Positions 10,328 through 17,893 of a DNA stretch of 64,000 nt are shown in pieces; the first letter of the stretch is position 1; each line of letters opens with the position of its first letter. The DNA lies in IMG/VR virus record IMGVR_UViG_3300002835_000088, positions 28,704 through 92,703 of that record; one strand, given 5' to 3'. Source of the stretch: a virus. The notes under the pieces were generated by a model. It was not told where the DNA came from. It saw only the letters and a program-made list of their open reading frames with translations, and did no database searches. A program made the position numbers and the translations under genes.

Positions 10328-11404
10328 ATGAAAGTAGCTATATACACAATCGCATTAAATGAACGACAGTTTGTTGATAAATGGTATGAAGCTTCAAAAG
10401 AAGCTGATTACTTGTTAATAGCCGATACAGGCTCCACAGACGGCACCGTTGAGCGTGCAAAAGAGCTTGGAATTAATGTAGTCGATGTTCGAGTATCCCC
10501 TTGGCGTTTTGATGATGCTAGAAACGCAGCAATGGCAGCTTTACCAATCGATATTGATATGTGTATCTCCCTTGATATGGATGAAGTAATTACTCCTAAC
10601 TGGCGTCCATTGCTTGAAGCTGCATGGCAACGTGGAGTAACACGTCCTCGCTATAAGCATATTTGGTCTTGGAATGATGATGGGACTCCAGGTTTGGAGT
10701 TTAGCTATGACCACATTCATACTCGTAAAAATTATCGTTGGCGTCACCCAGTGCATGAGTGTTTATATGTATACGGACGCGAGGAAGTACAAGAGTGGAT
10801 TGAAGGTTTAGAGACTCACCACCACCCAGACCCAACAAAGTCGCGCTCTCAGTATCTACCGTTGTTAGCTCTTTCTGTTCAAGAAGATCCATATAACGAC
10901 CGCAATGCGTTCTACTATGGTCGAGAACTTTATTTTTATGGTCGCTACCAAGAAGCAGCAGTAGAGCTAAAGCGACATCTTGAACTCCCAACAGCTCGGT
11001 GGGCACCAGAGCGTGCTGCATCAATGCGCTTTATTGGTAAGAGTCTTCCTGCAGAAGCAGAGATTTGGTTTCGTAAAGCTATCGATCAAGCTCCAGGACG
11101 ACGTGAACCTTTTGTTGATTTAGCAGAGTTGTACTATCAACGTAAAGATTGGCAGAAGTGTTATGAAGCTGCTAAAGATGCTATTGCCATTGCTGAGAAA
11201 CCTTTAGAGTATTTGTGCGAAGCAAAAGCATGGGGAGCAGCCCCGCACGATTTTGCTGCAATTTCTGCTTACTATTTAGGTAAGTTTGAAGAAGCAGTGG
11301 AGCATGCAAAGAACGCTTTTAGCATCGAGCCAGATAATGAAAGACTTGCAGAAAATCTTAAATTTTGTCTTAGCGCTGTAAATCCAGAAGAAAAGAGTGT
11401 CTAG
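10328..11404 (+). CDS. Family 2 glycosyltransferase with C-terminal TPR-like repeats
   Basis: A 358-residue protein. The N-terminal half has GT2 (GT-A fold) features: YTIALNE at 6-12, ADTGSTDGT at 32-40, FDDARNAA at 61-68 and the metal-binding DMD at 83-85. This resembles SunS-like and other cytosolic GT2 enzymes. The C-terminal half (about 200-350) has helical TPR-like repeats (APGRREPFVDLAELYYQRKD, then a Tyr/Ala-rich repeat). It follows the methyltransferase by 9 bp and overlaps the halogenase gene by one base, so the three are probably co-translated. Likely role: adding a sugar to a virion protein or phage-altered glycan (inference). Confidence 0.85.
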   Translation: MKVAIYTIALNERQFVDKWYEASKEADYLLIADTGSTDGTVERAKELGINVVDVRVSPWRFDDARNAAMAALPIDIDMCISLDMDEVITPNWRPLLEAAWQRGVTRPRYKHIWSWNDDGTPGLEFSYDHIHTRKNYRWRHPVHECLYVYGREEVQEWIEGLETHHHPDPTKSRSQYLPLLALSVQEDPYNDRNAFYYGRELYFYGRYQEAAVELKRHLELPTARWAPERAASMRFIGKSLPAEAEIWFRKAIDQAPGRREPFVDLAELYYQRKDWQKCYEAAKDAIAIAEKPLEYLCEAKAWGAAPHDFAAISAYYLGKFEEAVEHAKNAFSIEPDNERLAENLKFCLSAVNPEEKSV

Positions 11405-12912
11405 TGAAATTTGTAGTCTGTGGTGGTGGAACAGCTGGATGGCTTACCGCTTTAACCATTCACTCTAGTAATCCAAAGTTTCATGAAGTAGTGGTTATAG
11501 AATCACAAAAAATAGGAATTATTGGAGCTGGAGAGGCTACAAGCGGTTTTCTCTACGATGTATTAGATGGCTCTACTTTATTTGGAAATAATCAAACAAT
11601 GAACCCAAACAAAGTGGCTTTTGATTTTGCAGAGTTTGCTAAAAAAGTCGATGCTGTACCTAAGTACGCACTTAAACACATCAACTGGGCTAAAGACAAA
11701 GGCTCTTATTGGGCACCAATTAACGGCTCAGAAACTTCTAAGCGCTCTCCTGACCATCTATTTAATTATGTTGTAACAGAGTTTGGTCCTGAAAAAGCTT
11801 ATCTATCTTCTGTATTAGGGCAGTCTTATGATCTAAATAAACTTCCGCCAGCGGGTGGAGGTTATGGGTTTCAGTTTGATGCCCATAAAGTAGCTAAATT
11901 TTTACGAGAGTATATAACTACAACCACAAAAACTACTCATATAGATTCAATTATCAAGGATGTTACTGTTACTAGCGATGGTCTAGTTGAAAGCGTAATT
12001 ATCGAAGATGGTCAAGTCATTGAAGGAGATTTTTTCATTGACGCTACTGGATTTGTTAGATTGTTGGCAAACAAGGTCGGGATTGGGTGGACAGACTACA
12101 AAAACCAACTTCTTGTAGATAGAGCTATGCCTTTTATAGTTCCATACAAAGAAGAAGAAAAAGTACAACCTGTAACAGTTGCAGAAGCTCTTTCTTCTGG
12201 TTGGATGTGGCGAACTCCTACAGGAGGCCGCCGAGGTTGTGGGTATGTCTACAGCAGTGCGTTTATTTCTGAGGATGAAGCTCAAAAAGAAGCTGAAAAA
12301 ATTATGGGGCACCCTATTGAGCCAATTAAGCATATTAAATATGAATCAGGCCGAGTGGACCAATTTTGGAAAGGCAATGTTTTGGTAGTTGGCCTTGCAA
12401 GCTCTTTTATTGAACCTTTAGAGGCAACCAGTATTCATGCAACTATTATGCAAATTTTTAGTTTCTGTCAAGAGTATCTTTCAGATACAAAAGAAAAAAC
12501 TTTAAACCCTGCTTCAATACAAAAATACAACGCTAAAACTGAAAAAATGTATGAGTATTATAAAGACTTCACGGTGTTCCACTATCAAGGTGGAAGAGAA
12601 GATTCCGAGTTTTGGAAAACTATTAAGTTCGACAAGATTACCTCTCCTGCTGTAGAAAACTACATCGAGAGGTCAAAGAGTAGAATTCCTAGTGCTTTAC
12701 ATTTTATGGATTTTTGGGGTGTAGATTCTCTATGGAAGTGGACCTTAGCTGGTCTTGGGTATGTTTCAAGAGAACAAGCAATGAGTGAGTTGAAACAATT
12801 TGATCAATTTGAATTTGCTCAAGCTCAATACAGAGCATTTAGAGAAGACATGAGAAAAATTCATGAAAATAGTAGACCTTTTGAGATGAATCCCAAAGAC
12901 TTTATTATTTAA
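11404..12912 (+). CDS. Flavin-dependent (tryptophan-type) halogenase
   Basis: A 502-residue protein starting with GTG at 11404, overlapping the preceding TAG. It has the FAD-binding GGGTAGW at residues 7-13 and GAGEATS at 41-47. Lys87 aligns with the catalytic lysine position, eight residues before Trp95. It also has GFQFDAHK at 155-162, WMWRTP at 267-272 (the halogenase WxWxIP box with Thr for Ile), DFFIDATGF at 209-217 and EPLEATS at 337-343. These are family hallmarks, and length is normal. It needs reduced flavin, which no visible neighbour supplies, so a host reductase is implied. Flavin halogenases are known in some cyanophages. Substrate and halide are unknown. Confidence 0.9.
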   Translation: MKFVVCGGGTAGWLTALTIHSSNPKFHEVVVIESQKIGIIGAGEATSGFLYDVLDGSTLFGNNQTMNPNKVAFDFAEFAKKVDAVPKYALKHINWAKDKGSYWAPINGSETSKRSPDHLFNYVVTEFGPEKAYLSSVLGQSYDLNKLPPAGGGYGFQFDAHKVAKFLREYITTTTKTTHIDSIIKDVTVTSDGLVESVIIEDGQVIEGDFFIDATGFVRLLANKVGIGWTDYKNQLLVDRAMPFIVPYKEEEKVQPVTVAEALSSGWMWRTPTGGRRGCGYVYSSAFISEDEAQKEAEKIMGHPIEPIKHIKYESGRVDQFWKGNVLVVGLASSFIEPLEATSIHATIMQIFSFCQEYLSDTKEKTLNPASIQKYNAKTEKMYEYYKDFTVFHYQGGREDSEFWKTIKFDKITSPAVENYIERSKSRIPSALHFMDFWGVDSLWKWTLAGLGYVSREQAMSELKQFDQFEFAQAQYRAFREDMRKIHENSRPFEMNPKDFII

Positions 12913-13453
12913 GTTGTTGCTTCTTAAGTTTTTTAGCTAAACGTTTCTTTTCTAGCTTTAAAGCTTTTTTCTCTCGAATGCGTGCTCTTTTTTCAGATTT
13001 ATCAATACGCTCTTGTTTATAAGCTTCAATAGCATTTACGCTAGTTCGACTGCGCCAAGAAAAGCCACACACCGTACATGTGACTATCTTGGCGACAGTC
13101 CACCTACCACCACCAGGAATTTCCTGAGAACTTGTTTCCAGCTTTGAAGGACGTGCTGAGCAATAAGGACAGTGCGGGTATCTACGGCGTTTTATCTCTT
13201 CACCCTTATAAGAAACAGAAAGTGCTCGACGTATTTCACTTTCGTCTTTGCCGCCCCATGTGCCCCAAATTTGTCGGTGCTCTAAAGCCCACTGCAGACA
13301 TTGCGCTCTTACGGGACATTCATAGCAAAGATTTTTTGCATCATATTTTTGCTTTGGGTCTTTGGAGAAAAACCAGTCTCTATAATGATTATTTCCTGGC
13401 TGAGCACAAAGGGCTTCAGACTGCCATTCTATGTTATTAGCTGGTTTCCACAC
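12905..13453 (-). CDS. WhiB-family iron-sulfur regulator with C-terminal zinc ribbon
   Basis: A 182-residue protein with a GTG start at 13453. Cys16, Cys43, Cys46 and Cys52 form the WhiB C...CxxCxxxxxC 4Fe-4S site, followed by IWGTWGG at 62-68, the WhiB turn. An extra CxxC...CxxC zinc-ribbon pattern (Cys95, Cys98, Cys126, Cys129) and a Lys/Arg-rich tail (150-182) extend it well beyond the usual ~90-120 residues. WhiB proteins bind RNA polymerase sigma region 4 and tune transcription in Actinobacteria; phages use them to redirect host transcription. The 3' end overlaps the convergent halogenase gene by 8 bp with no strong terminator between. Confidence 0.88.
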   Translation of the reverse strand: MWKPANNIEWQSEALCAQPGNNHYRDWFFSKDPKQKYDAKNLCYECPVRAQCLQWALEHRQIWGTWGGKDESEIRRALSVSYKGEEIKRRRYPHCPYCSARPSKLETSSQEIPGGGRWTVAKIVTCTVCGFSWRSRTSVNAIEAYKQERIDKSEKRARIREKKALKLEKKRLAKKLKKQQLK

Positions 13454-13460
13454 ACATTAG

Positions 13461-13495
13461 ACTATATACTATAAAACCATAAAATAAGTAAGCAA
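13461..13495 (-). promoter_or_regulatory. Candidate promoter for the WhiB gene, giving a very short or absent leader
   Basis: Read on the minus strand, TTGCTT (13495-13490) is followed after 16 bp by TATAGT (13473-13468). A second TATAGT lies at 13466-13461, only 7 bp before the GTG start. No Shine-Dalgarno sequence precedes that GTG. Either -10 box would place the transcript start within a few bases of the start codon, as in leaderless actinobacterial genes. The 13454-13514 gap is very AT-rich with repeated ACTATAA-type words. Confidence 0.5.
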
Positions 13496-13514
13496 CACAC
13501 TATAAACTATAAAA

Positions 13515-13853
13515 CTATAATTCAACCCAAGTGAACTCAAAAACTTCTTCTACGTACTCACCGTATTCGGTTTCACCATTTGCATCACAGAAGGTGTAAT
13601 TATTTTCTCCTTCTATAATACCTGCCCAACCAATTTCTACATGTGAATCCACAATTGAATTAAACCCATCTGACAGAGAATCGACTATGCCGTCTCTTTG
13701 TAGTGTTGATGCTAGACCCCTGCGAACTAATTCATTTTCAAGATCAACATGCTCTTTAGTATAATAAATGCTATCAGTGTAAAGTTTTTGTTCAATGTAG
13801 CCTTCACCGTCCCAGTGAATCCAAAGAGACTCGCCAATTCTTTTATCCTTCAT
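13515..13853 (-). CDS. Hypothetical acidic protein
   Basis: A 112-residue acidic protein (GYVEEVFEF-like C-terminus, EYGEYVEEV) that I do not recognise. The start at 13853 is two bases from the stop of the preceding gene, consistent with one operon. No membrane segment or metal motif is visible. It sits between a WhiB gene and a CxxC protein in a run of small regulatory-type genes. Confidence 0.65.
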   Translation of the reverse strand: MKDKRIGESLWIHWDGEGYIEQKLYTDSIYYTKEHVDLENELVRRGLASTLQRDGIVDSLSDGFNSIVDSHVEIGWAGIIEGENNYTFCDANGETEYGEYVEEVFEFTWVEL

Positions 13854-13855
13854 GA

Positions 13856-14176
13856 CTACTCCCTATCTTCCCCATAATAGCCACCAAGCTCGTCTTCTTG
13901 GTATTCATCTTCCTCATATGCTCGAGATTCTTCAGACTCGGCAGAGAAGACAATCTTGTGTTCTTTTACATCAAAGATCCCAGCAATTGTGATTTTCCCA
14001 CAGACGGAGCAGCTTTCAACTGTCCCTGTATTTATCTTTTGAGGTACATCCACACCTGACAAAGCCATTTTAATGTTGCCGTAGTCGTCCATACTGTGTG
14101 GCTCCCAGCGGGCGTGCTCTTTTAGCCAGCACTGCTCGCAGACTGGTGTAGGAGTGACTATAGGTCCACCGCTCAT
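13856..14176 (-). CDS. Hypothetical protein with two CxxC motifs
   Basis: A 106-residue protein with Cys13-x2-Cys16 (VCEQC) and Cys56-x2-Cys59 (SCSVCGKI), a likely zinc-ribbon pair, and a strongly acidic Glu/Asp/Tyr-rich C-terminus. The fold suggests a small nucleic-acid- or protein-binding factor. No family could be named. It is 9 bp downstream of the second WhiB gene and abuts the next gene. Confidence 0.65.
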   Translation of the reverse strand: MSGGPIVTPTPVCEQCWLKEHARWEPHSMDDYGNIKMALSGVDVPQKINTGTVESCSVCGKITIAGIFDVKEHKIVFSAESEESRAYEEDEYQEDELGGYYGEDRE

Positions 14177-14185
14177 ACAATAATT

Positions 14186-14464
14186 TTACGCTGTTTTCTT
14201 ATAAGGGAATGGCTTACGTTTACTCTTTATATGCTTTCTATCAACAGGGCTTAAACCGCCCCACATACCAAATTCTTCATTTTCTAGCCCCCATAAAGCA
14301 CATTCAACAAGATGTGCACAACTCTTGCATATCTTTCTTGCACCTTCGTAATTTATTTCTGGTGTTCCAGGCAGATTTGGTTCATCTCTATCTTCAGAAA
14401 AAAAGAAGTTTCCTCCTACCTGAGCACAAAGTGGGTCTTCATACTGCCAAGGAGGACGAATCAT
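14186..14464 (-). CDS. WhiB-family transcriptional regulator (minimal form)
   Basis: A 92-residue protein close to the minimal WhiB length. Cys13, Cys46, Cys49 and Cys55 form the iron-sulfur ligand set (CxxCxxxxxC for the last three), followed by FGMWGGLS at 65-72, the conserved WhiB turn, and a basic C-terminus (KSKRKPFPYKK). It is the second WhiB in 1.6 kb and lacks the zinc-ribbon extension of the other. WhiB presence is the best single sign of an actinobacterial host. Confidence 0.9.
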   Translation of the reverse strand: MIRPPWQYEDPLCAQVGGNFFFSEDRDEPNLPGTPEINYEGARKICKSCAHLVECALWGLENEEFGMWGGLSPVDRKHIKSKRKPFPYKKTA

Positions 14465-14471
14465 TTAAAAC

Positions 14472-14780
14472 TTATCCCTTCTTCTTCTTGTCTTCTCGAA
14501 GTCCTACTTCATAACCACATCCAGCATAACCAGCAATATCAATCCATGTGTCTGGTTGGAACTCACCTTTATTTGCATAGCGAGCCATTTTCAAACCAAC
14601 CATCATCATTGCTACATCTTCGTTTGAAATAGGGATTCCTAGAATTACAGACCAAATTTTTGCTGTTCGGTCAAAATTATCTTCAGGGTCCCCATAATTA
14701 GTGTTTCTATCAGTAGAGATAATACGAGCTGCTTCTCTAAGAGCTTCTATGCGTGGGGGAGTTACTTCATTTTCCGACAT
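14472..14780 (-). CDS. DUF6378-like phage protein
   Basis: A 102-residue protein with the pattern REAARIISTDRNTNYGDPEDNF...DVAMMMVGLKMARY...DTWIDIAGYAG. This matches small phage proteins annotated as DUF6378, whose NYGDP...D..K.aR....D...DiaGYa arrangement recalls MazG-like or nucleotide-binding helices. Its function is unknown. The start overlaps the end of the upstream gene by 14 bases. The C-terminus is a lysine run. Confidence 0.75.
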   Translation of the reverse strand: MSENEVTPPRIEALREAARIISTDRNTNYGDPEDNFDRTAKIWSVILGIPISNEDVAMMMVGLKMARYANKGEFQPDTWIDIAGYAGCGYEVGLREDKKKKG

Positions 14781-15018
14781 CTTTTACCTTCGCAATCACT
14801 TGTGCAGAGTATTCGTATACAGACGTAATGTCTTCTTTTTGTGTGACTATTAGTTCGTAATTGACTTGTTGAAAATTTTCTGGGGTGTCTTCTTCGTCAA
14901 AAAAATCATCTCCCTCGTCATTAGTCCCTAAAAATTTTGCAATAGCTATGTCAGCTTTTTCACGAAGCTCTTCATAACTATCACCTTGAACTGTTAGATT
15001 CAAGGTAATACTTTTCAT
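14767..15018 (-). CDS. Hypothetical small acidic protein
   Basis: An 83-residue protein with beta-strand-like ends (SITLNLTVQGDSYEEL and ELIVTQKEDITSVYEYSAQVIAKV) around a central Asp/Glu-rich stretch (DEGDDFFDEED). It is not recognised. Its ATG overlaps the stop of the preceding gene (ATGA type), and its 3' end overlaps the DUF6378-like gene, so it is translationally coupled on both sides. Confidence 0.65.
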   Translation of the reverse strand: MKSITLNLTVQGDSYEELREKADIAIAKFLGTNDEGDDFFDEEDTPENFQQVNYELIVTQKEDITSVYEYSAQVIAKVKDVGK

Positions 15019-15437
15019 GTCAAGACCAGCTTCTCTAATTTAGCTGGTGGGTAGTGAGCCCCGTCAAGAATAGGTTCTTTACCATCATTACTTTTAATAA
15101 TGACGTCTCCGTACCTAACACCCACAACAACGCCTCGACGTCCGTTGTGAATCGGCCCAAGTTCTCCATCAAAAGCATCAGCTTTGACTCGTACTTGTTC
15201 GGCTACTTTAATGAAACCTGCTTGTACTGGAATCCAAGTTTCATTTTTATTTTCTTTAACAACAATGTGACCTTTTGCTAGTGAAGCAAACATATCAATT
15301 GCTTTATTTTTAAATTCAGGAGTAAGGTCTAAAGACTCAATCAGTTCAATTAATTTCATTGTGGCATCGCCAACTGGCTTTCTTACCTTAGCTGCCTGTA
15401 ATTGGGACTTAACCCAATCCATGTCTAAGTTTGACAT
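15015..15437 (-). CDS. Hypothetical protein with SH3/KOW-like C-terminal region
   Basis: A 140-residue protein. The first ~70 residues look helical. The second half has a small-barrel pattern (QVRVKADAFDGELG...GRRGVVVGVRYGDVIIKSNDG...HYPPAKLEKL), reminiscent of KOW- or SH3-like domains; this is a weak resemblance only. A very good ribosome binding site (AAAGGAGGT) lies just upstream, suggesting it is the first gene of the small-gene run 15437-13515. No catalytic motif is visible. Confidence 0.65.
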   Translation of the reverse strand: MSNLDMDWVKSQLQAAKVRKPVGDATMKLIELIESLDLTPEFKNKAIDMFASLAKGHIVVKENKNETWIPVQAGFIKVAEQVRVKADAFDGELGPIHNGRRGVVVGVRYGDVIIKSNDGKEPILDGAHYPPAKLEKLVLT

Positions 15438-15486
15438 TTGACCTCCTTTCTTAAAGTGTATTAGTTTTTAGTTGTTTAGTAAAGGT

Positions 15487-16500
15487 TTAAGCTAACTGTT
15501 TTAGTGTTTTAGTTAATTTTTCGTTTATATCATCTTGGCTAGGAAGTTGATCAAGATATGATTGTTTTTGACTAAACGCTAGTTCTGTCCGTTCCACCGT
15601 GTCCATAAGCTCTACGCTTGTTGCAAGATGTCTCCACTCTTCTCCCATATACCCCGTGATTTTCCAATCGTGAACTACAGGAACCCCCTGAGATAGAGAT
15701 TGAGCAAGTGCAGGAGACCACCAAGATTCATTATTTCTATAGGTAGGTACAATCGTTCCGACTGCTCCACGGATATGAGTGAGAGTCTCTGATTCAACTT
15801 CCCAAACGTCTTGTTTGATTGGGACAACCTTTTTTGTCAGCATTTGAGCGTAGCTTTTTCCAGAAGAATTAAAAGAATCGCACACCCAATACTCGTCACT
15901 GAGGTAGTAGTTTTTTGTTTTTTCTGGCTGAAGAAGGATGTACGAATCCACACTTACGCCTACTAGGCTTTCTGCAGAAAGATTAGGAAGATATTTAGTT
16001 AGTAGGTCTGCAGTTGACCATGGGTAGGATGGGTAAAAAGTTGTGGGCCACGGTTCATTACTCAGATATTCAACAAAACTTTTAATCTCGGCTTTAAGCT
16101 CTGGATTGTCTACAACATCAGAATAACTTTTTCTTCTGTCATAAAAACTTTTAAAAGTTGACGCCTCGGTGGTCCAAGCATTTAGAGACGGAGGAATTTT
16201 AAAACTCTCTGGGGCATCAATTAAAAGAGATAGGTTTCCTATTTCTTTACACTTATTTGCTGTTATAAAAGCAGGATAAATTTTGTTAGCAGAGATGCTG
16301 GTTGTTGGGGCAATACCAACTATTACCAAATCAAACTTTTCTAGATAAGACTTTTCCCAGTTAATTTGAGGGGAGGCAAAAGTAACGTCAACGCCAGCAT
16401 TTTTAAAATTTTGACCTAATAAGTTACTAAAAGTAGGAGTTCTCTCTGCATGCTTTTTAGACGCTTGCTGTGCAGTACATCCAGTAATTAAAACTTTCAT
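15487..16500 (-). CDS. Glycosyltransferase-like protein (GT-B type, tentative)
   Basis: I place the start at 16500 (MKVLITG) because AAAGGA lies just upstream; an in-frame ATG at 16515 has no ribosome binding site. The product is 337 residues. The N-terminus (KVLITGCTAQQ...GVDVTFASPQ...FDLVIVGIAP) has Rossmann-like strands. The C-terminal region (IVPTYRNNESWWSPALAQSLSQGVPVVHDW) resembles the acceptor/nucleotide-sugar region of GT-B enzymes. Similar genes occur in actinophages without a tested function. It may modify DNA bases, a virion protein or a glycan. It stands alone between the replication block and the small genes. Confidence 0.55.
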   Translation of the reverse strand: MKVLITGCTAQQASKKHAERTPTFSNLLGQNFKNAGVDVTFASPQINWEKSYLEKFDLVIVGIAPTTSISANKIYPAFITANKCKEIGNLSLLIDAPESFKIPPSLNAWTTEASTFKSFYDRRKSYSDVVDNPELKAEIKSFVEYLSNEPWPTTFYPSYPWSTADLLTKYLPNLSAESLVGVSVDSYILLQPEKTKNYYLSDEYWVCDSFNSSGKSYAQMLTKKVVPIKQDVWEVESETLTHIRGAVGTIVPTYRNNESWWSPALAQSLSQGVPVVHDWKITGYMGEEWRHLATSVELMDTVERTELAFSQKQSYLDQLPSQDDINEKLTKTLKQLA

Positions 16501-16523
16501 AATGTCCTTTTTCATTTATGTGA

Positions 16524-16556
16524 AGAGCCACCCAACGCTAAACGTTGGGCGGCTCT
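16524..16556 (-). terminator. Strong intergenic hairpin (terminator or processing site)
   Basis: Arms AGAGCC-x-CCCAACG and CGTTGGG-x-GGCTCT pair around a CTAAA loop for 14 positions. The single odd pair is A-C on the plus strand but U-G as minus-strand RNA, so the hairpin is fully paired only in the minus transcript. It lies between the SSB-like gene and the glycosyltransferase-like gene. No clear U-tract follows, so attenuation or RNA processing is as likely as termination. Confidence 0.65.
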
Positions 16557-16571
16557 AACACAGATGTCACC

Positions 16572-17105
16572 TTAAAACGGTGCTGCTGGTGCCGCCGCAG
16601 GTGCAGCAGCTGGTGCTGGTGCTGGTGCAGGGGCTGGTGCAGGGGCTGGTGCCGCTGCAGCTGGTGCTGGTGGTACTGCAGCTCCTGCAGTTGCTCCACC
16701 CGCCGCTGGGTAGTAGTTCTTAATTTCGTTCTTCTTGTTACCCTGATAAGTCTTCTGACCAACCTGAGCACGGAAGCGTCGACCCTGAAGTGCTGCTTCA
16801 ATTTGTGCATTTGATGGTGCACGGTCGAAAAAGTCTTTTGTAAGACCTAGTGCGCCCATCTTACGGAAAAAGATTCCGAGAGCTGTTGGGTTTTCAGGCG
16901 AAATTGTTAGGTTGTCCCAAACAAGACGCTTTGCGAAAGCACCAGATTCAACCTGTGCCTTGAGTGAAAACATTGTCTTACCAGACTGCGTTACCTTTGC
17001 AACAGCTTCTACAACATTCAAGTCGTAGTCGCCATCTGGTAGTGGCTCATAAGATGCAGATTCACCTGCATTTTTAATGAGGTCTGCCCAATTGAGAGTA
17101 CTCAT
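16572..17105 (-). CDS. Phage single-stranded-DNA-binding-like protein (DUF669-like)
   Basis: A 177-residue protein. Residues 1-135 show an OB-like pattern (PLPDGDYDLNVVEAVAKVTQSGKTMFSLKAQV...RLVWDNLTISPENPTALGIFFRKMGALGL...GRRFRAQVGQKTYQG) as in DUF669-type phage SSB-like proteins. The rest is a long Ala-Pro repeat linker ending in Pro-Phe, recalling the protein-docking tip of bacterial SSB but without the usual acidic residues. Its start overlaps the Sak4-like ATPase gene by 4 bases, the usual pairing of SSB-like protein and recombinase. Confidence 0.75.
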   Translation of the reverse strand: MSTLNWADLIKNAGESASYEPLPDGDYDLNVVEAVAKVTQSGKTMFSLKAQVESGAFAKRLVWDNLTISPENPTALGIFFRKMGALGLTKDFFDRAPSNAQIEAALQGRRFRAQVGQKTYQGNKKNEIKNYYPAAGGATAGAAVPPAPAAAAPAPAPAPAPAPAPAAAPAAAPAAPF

Positions 17106-17890
17106 GCGTTTGCTTCTTTCTTAGTAGTGGTGGTTTGTTGTGCTTGTGGTACTTGTTTTGGTCCGAAGATAGTGTCGAGCATGACATCAATAGATAGCTT
17201 GTCTTGTTCGACAATCGAGCCCAATCGGCCTTGAACTCGTTCTCCTGCTTCATACTCATTTGTGCGTTCGACGTACATACGACGAACCTTGTAAGGAGGT
17301 GAAAGCGGGTCAGGGTTGGGGAAAGACTCGATAGTCAAAGCACCAAGAATGTCGTAGAAATATGGCGCTTGAATAGCAAGCTGACCTTGTAGGTAAGGTC
17401 TGTGCTTTCCATCCTGAGTAACACGAGACATTGCTGTAAGAACAACAGCCTCGAGTGGGTTAGTTGGGTGCATCGTTAGGTCGCGGAGGTCGCGGAGAAG
17501 GCCACCCATGTGGCGAAGTAGTTCGCCCCACTGTTGCATCTTCATCTGCTCGTTTCCAGCGATGCTGTCCATGCACTTAACTTGTAACTCTGATATAGAG
17601 TCAATAATCAATGATTTAAATTGGTGCTTACCAAGTTGCAACCATTGATATGTTTTAATCACCGTGTCGTAATCACGTACTGTGACTACGCAGGTATCCC
17701 AAGTTCCATCTGCTACAGGTGGTTCCTCTCGCAGTGGGTCCCAGTACTTAACGACGATAGGCAAGAATCTATGACCGCCTTCAACGTCAAGCATGAGTCG
17801 TGGGTATGGTGCGGTTACGGCGAAAGTTGATTTACCAACTTTTGATTCTCCGTAAACCATTACGGTCAGGGACCGTTGGATTTCACTCAT
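17102..17890 (-). CDS. RecA-fold ATPase, Sak4-like (AAA_24) recombinase
   Basis: A 262-residue protein with Walker A GESKVGKST at residues 14-22. Asp-containing strands at LMLDVEGG and SLIIDSISE (Walker B type) and the sensor-like VVLTAMSRV follow. This is the pattern of phage Sak4/AAA_24 ATPases that anneal or exchange single strands. The C-terminal tail is Gln/Thr/Lys-rich and probably flexible. It lies between the SSB-like gene and the PD-(D/E)XK nuclease, forming a recombination module. Confidence 0.85.
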   Translation of the reverse strand: MSEIQRSLTVMVYGESKVGKSTFAVTAPYPRLMLDVEGGHRFLPIVVKYWDPLREEPPVADGTWDTCVVTVRDYDTVIKTYQWLQLGKHQFKSLIIDSISELQVKCMDSIAGNEQMKMQQWGELLRHMGGLLRDLRDLTMHPTNPLEAVVLTAMSRVTQDGKHRPYLQGQLAIQAPYFYDILGALTIESFPNPDPLSPPYKVRRMYVERTNEYEAGERVQGRLGSIVEQDKLSIDVMLDTIFGPKQVPQAQQTTTTKKEANA

Positions 17891-17893
17891 GCG

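Noticed and set aside
12954-12970. AGCTTTAAAGCT followed by Ts as a plus-strand terminator after the halogenase gene
   Set aside because: The palindrome has no loop space and low GC, and it lies inside the coding part of the convergent WhiB gene.
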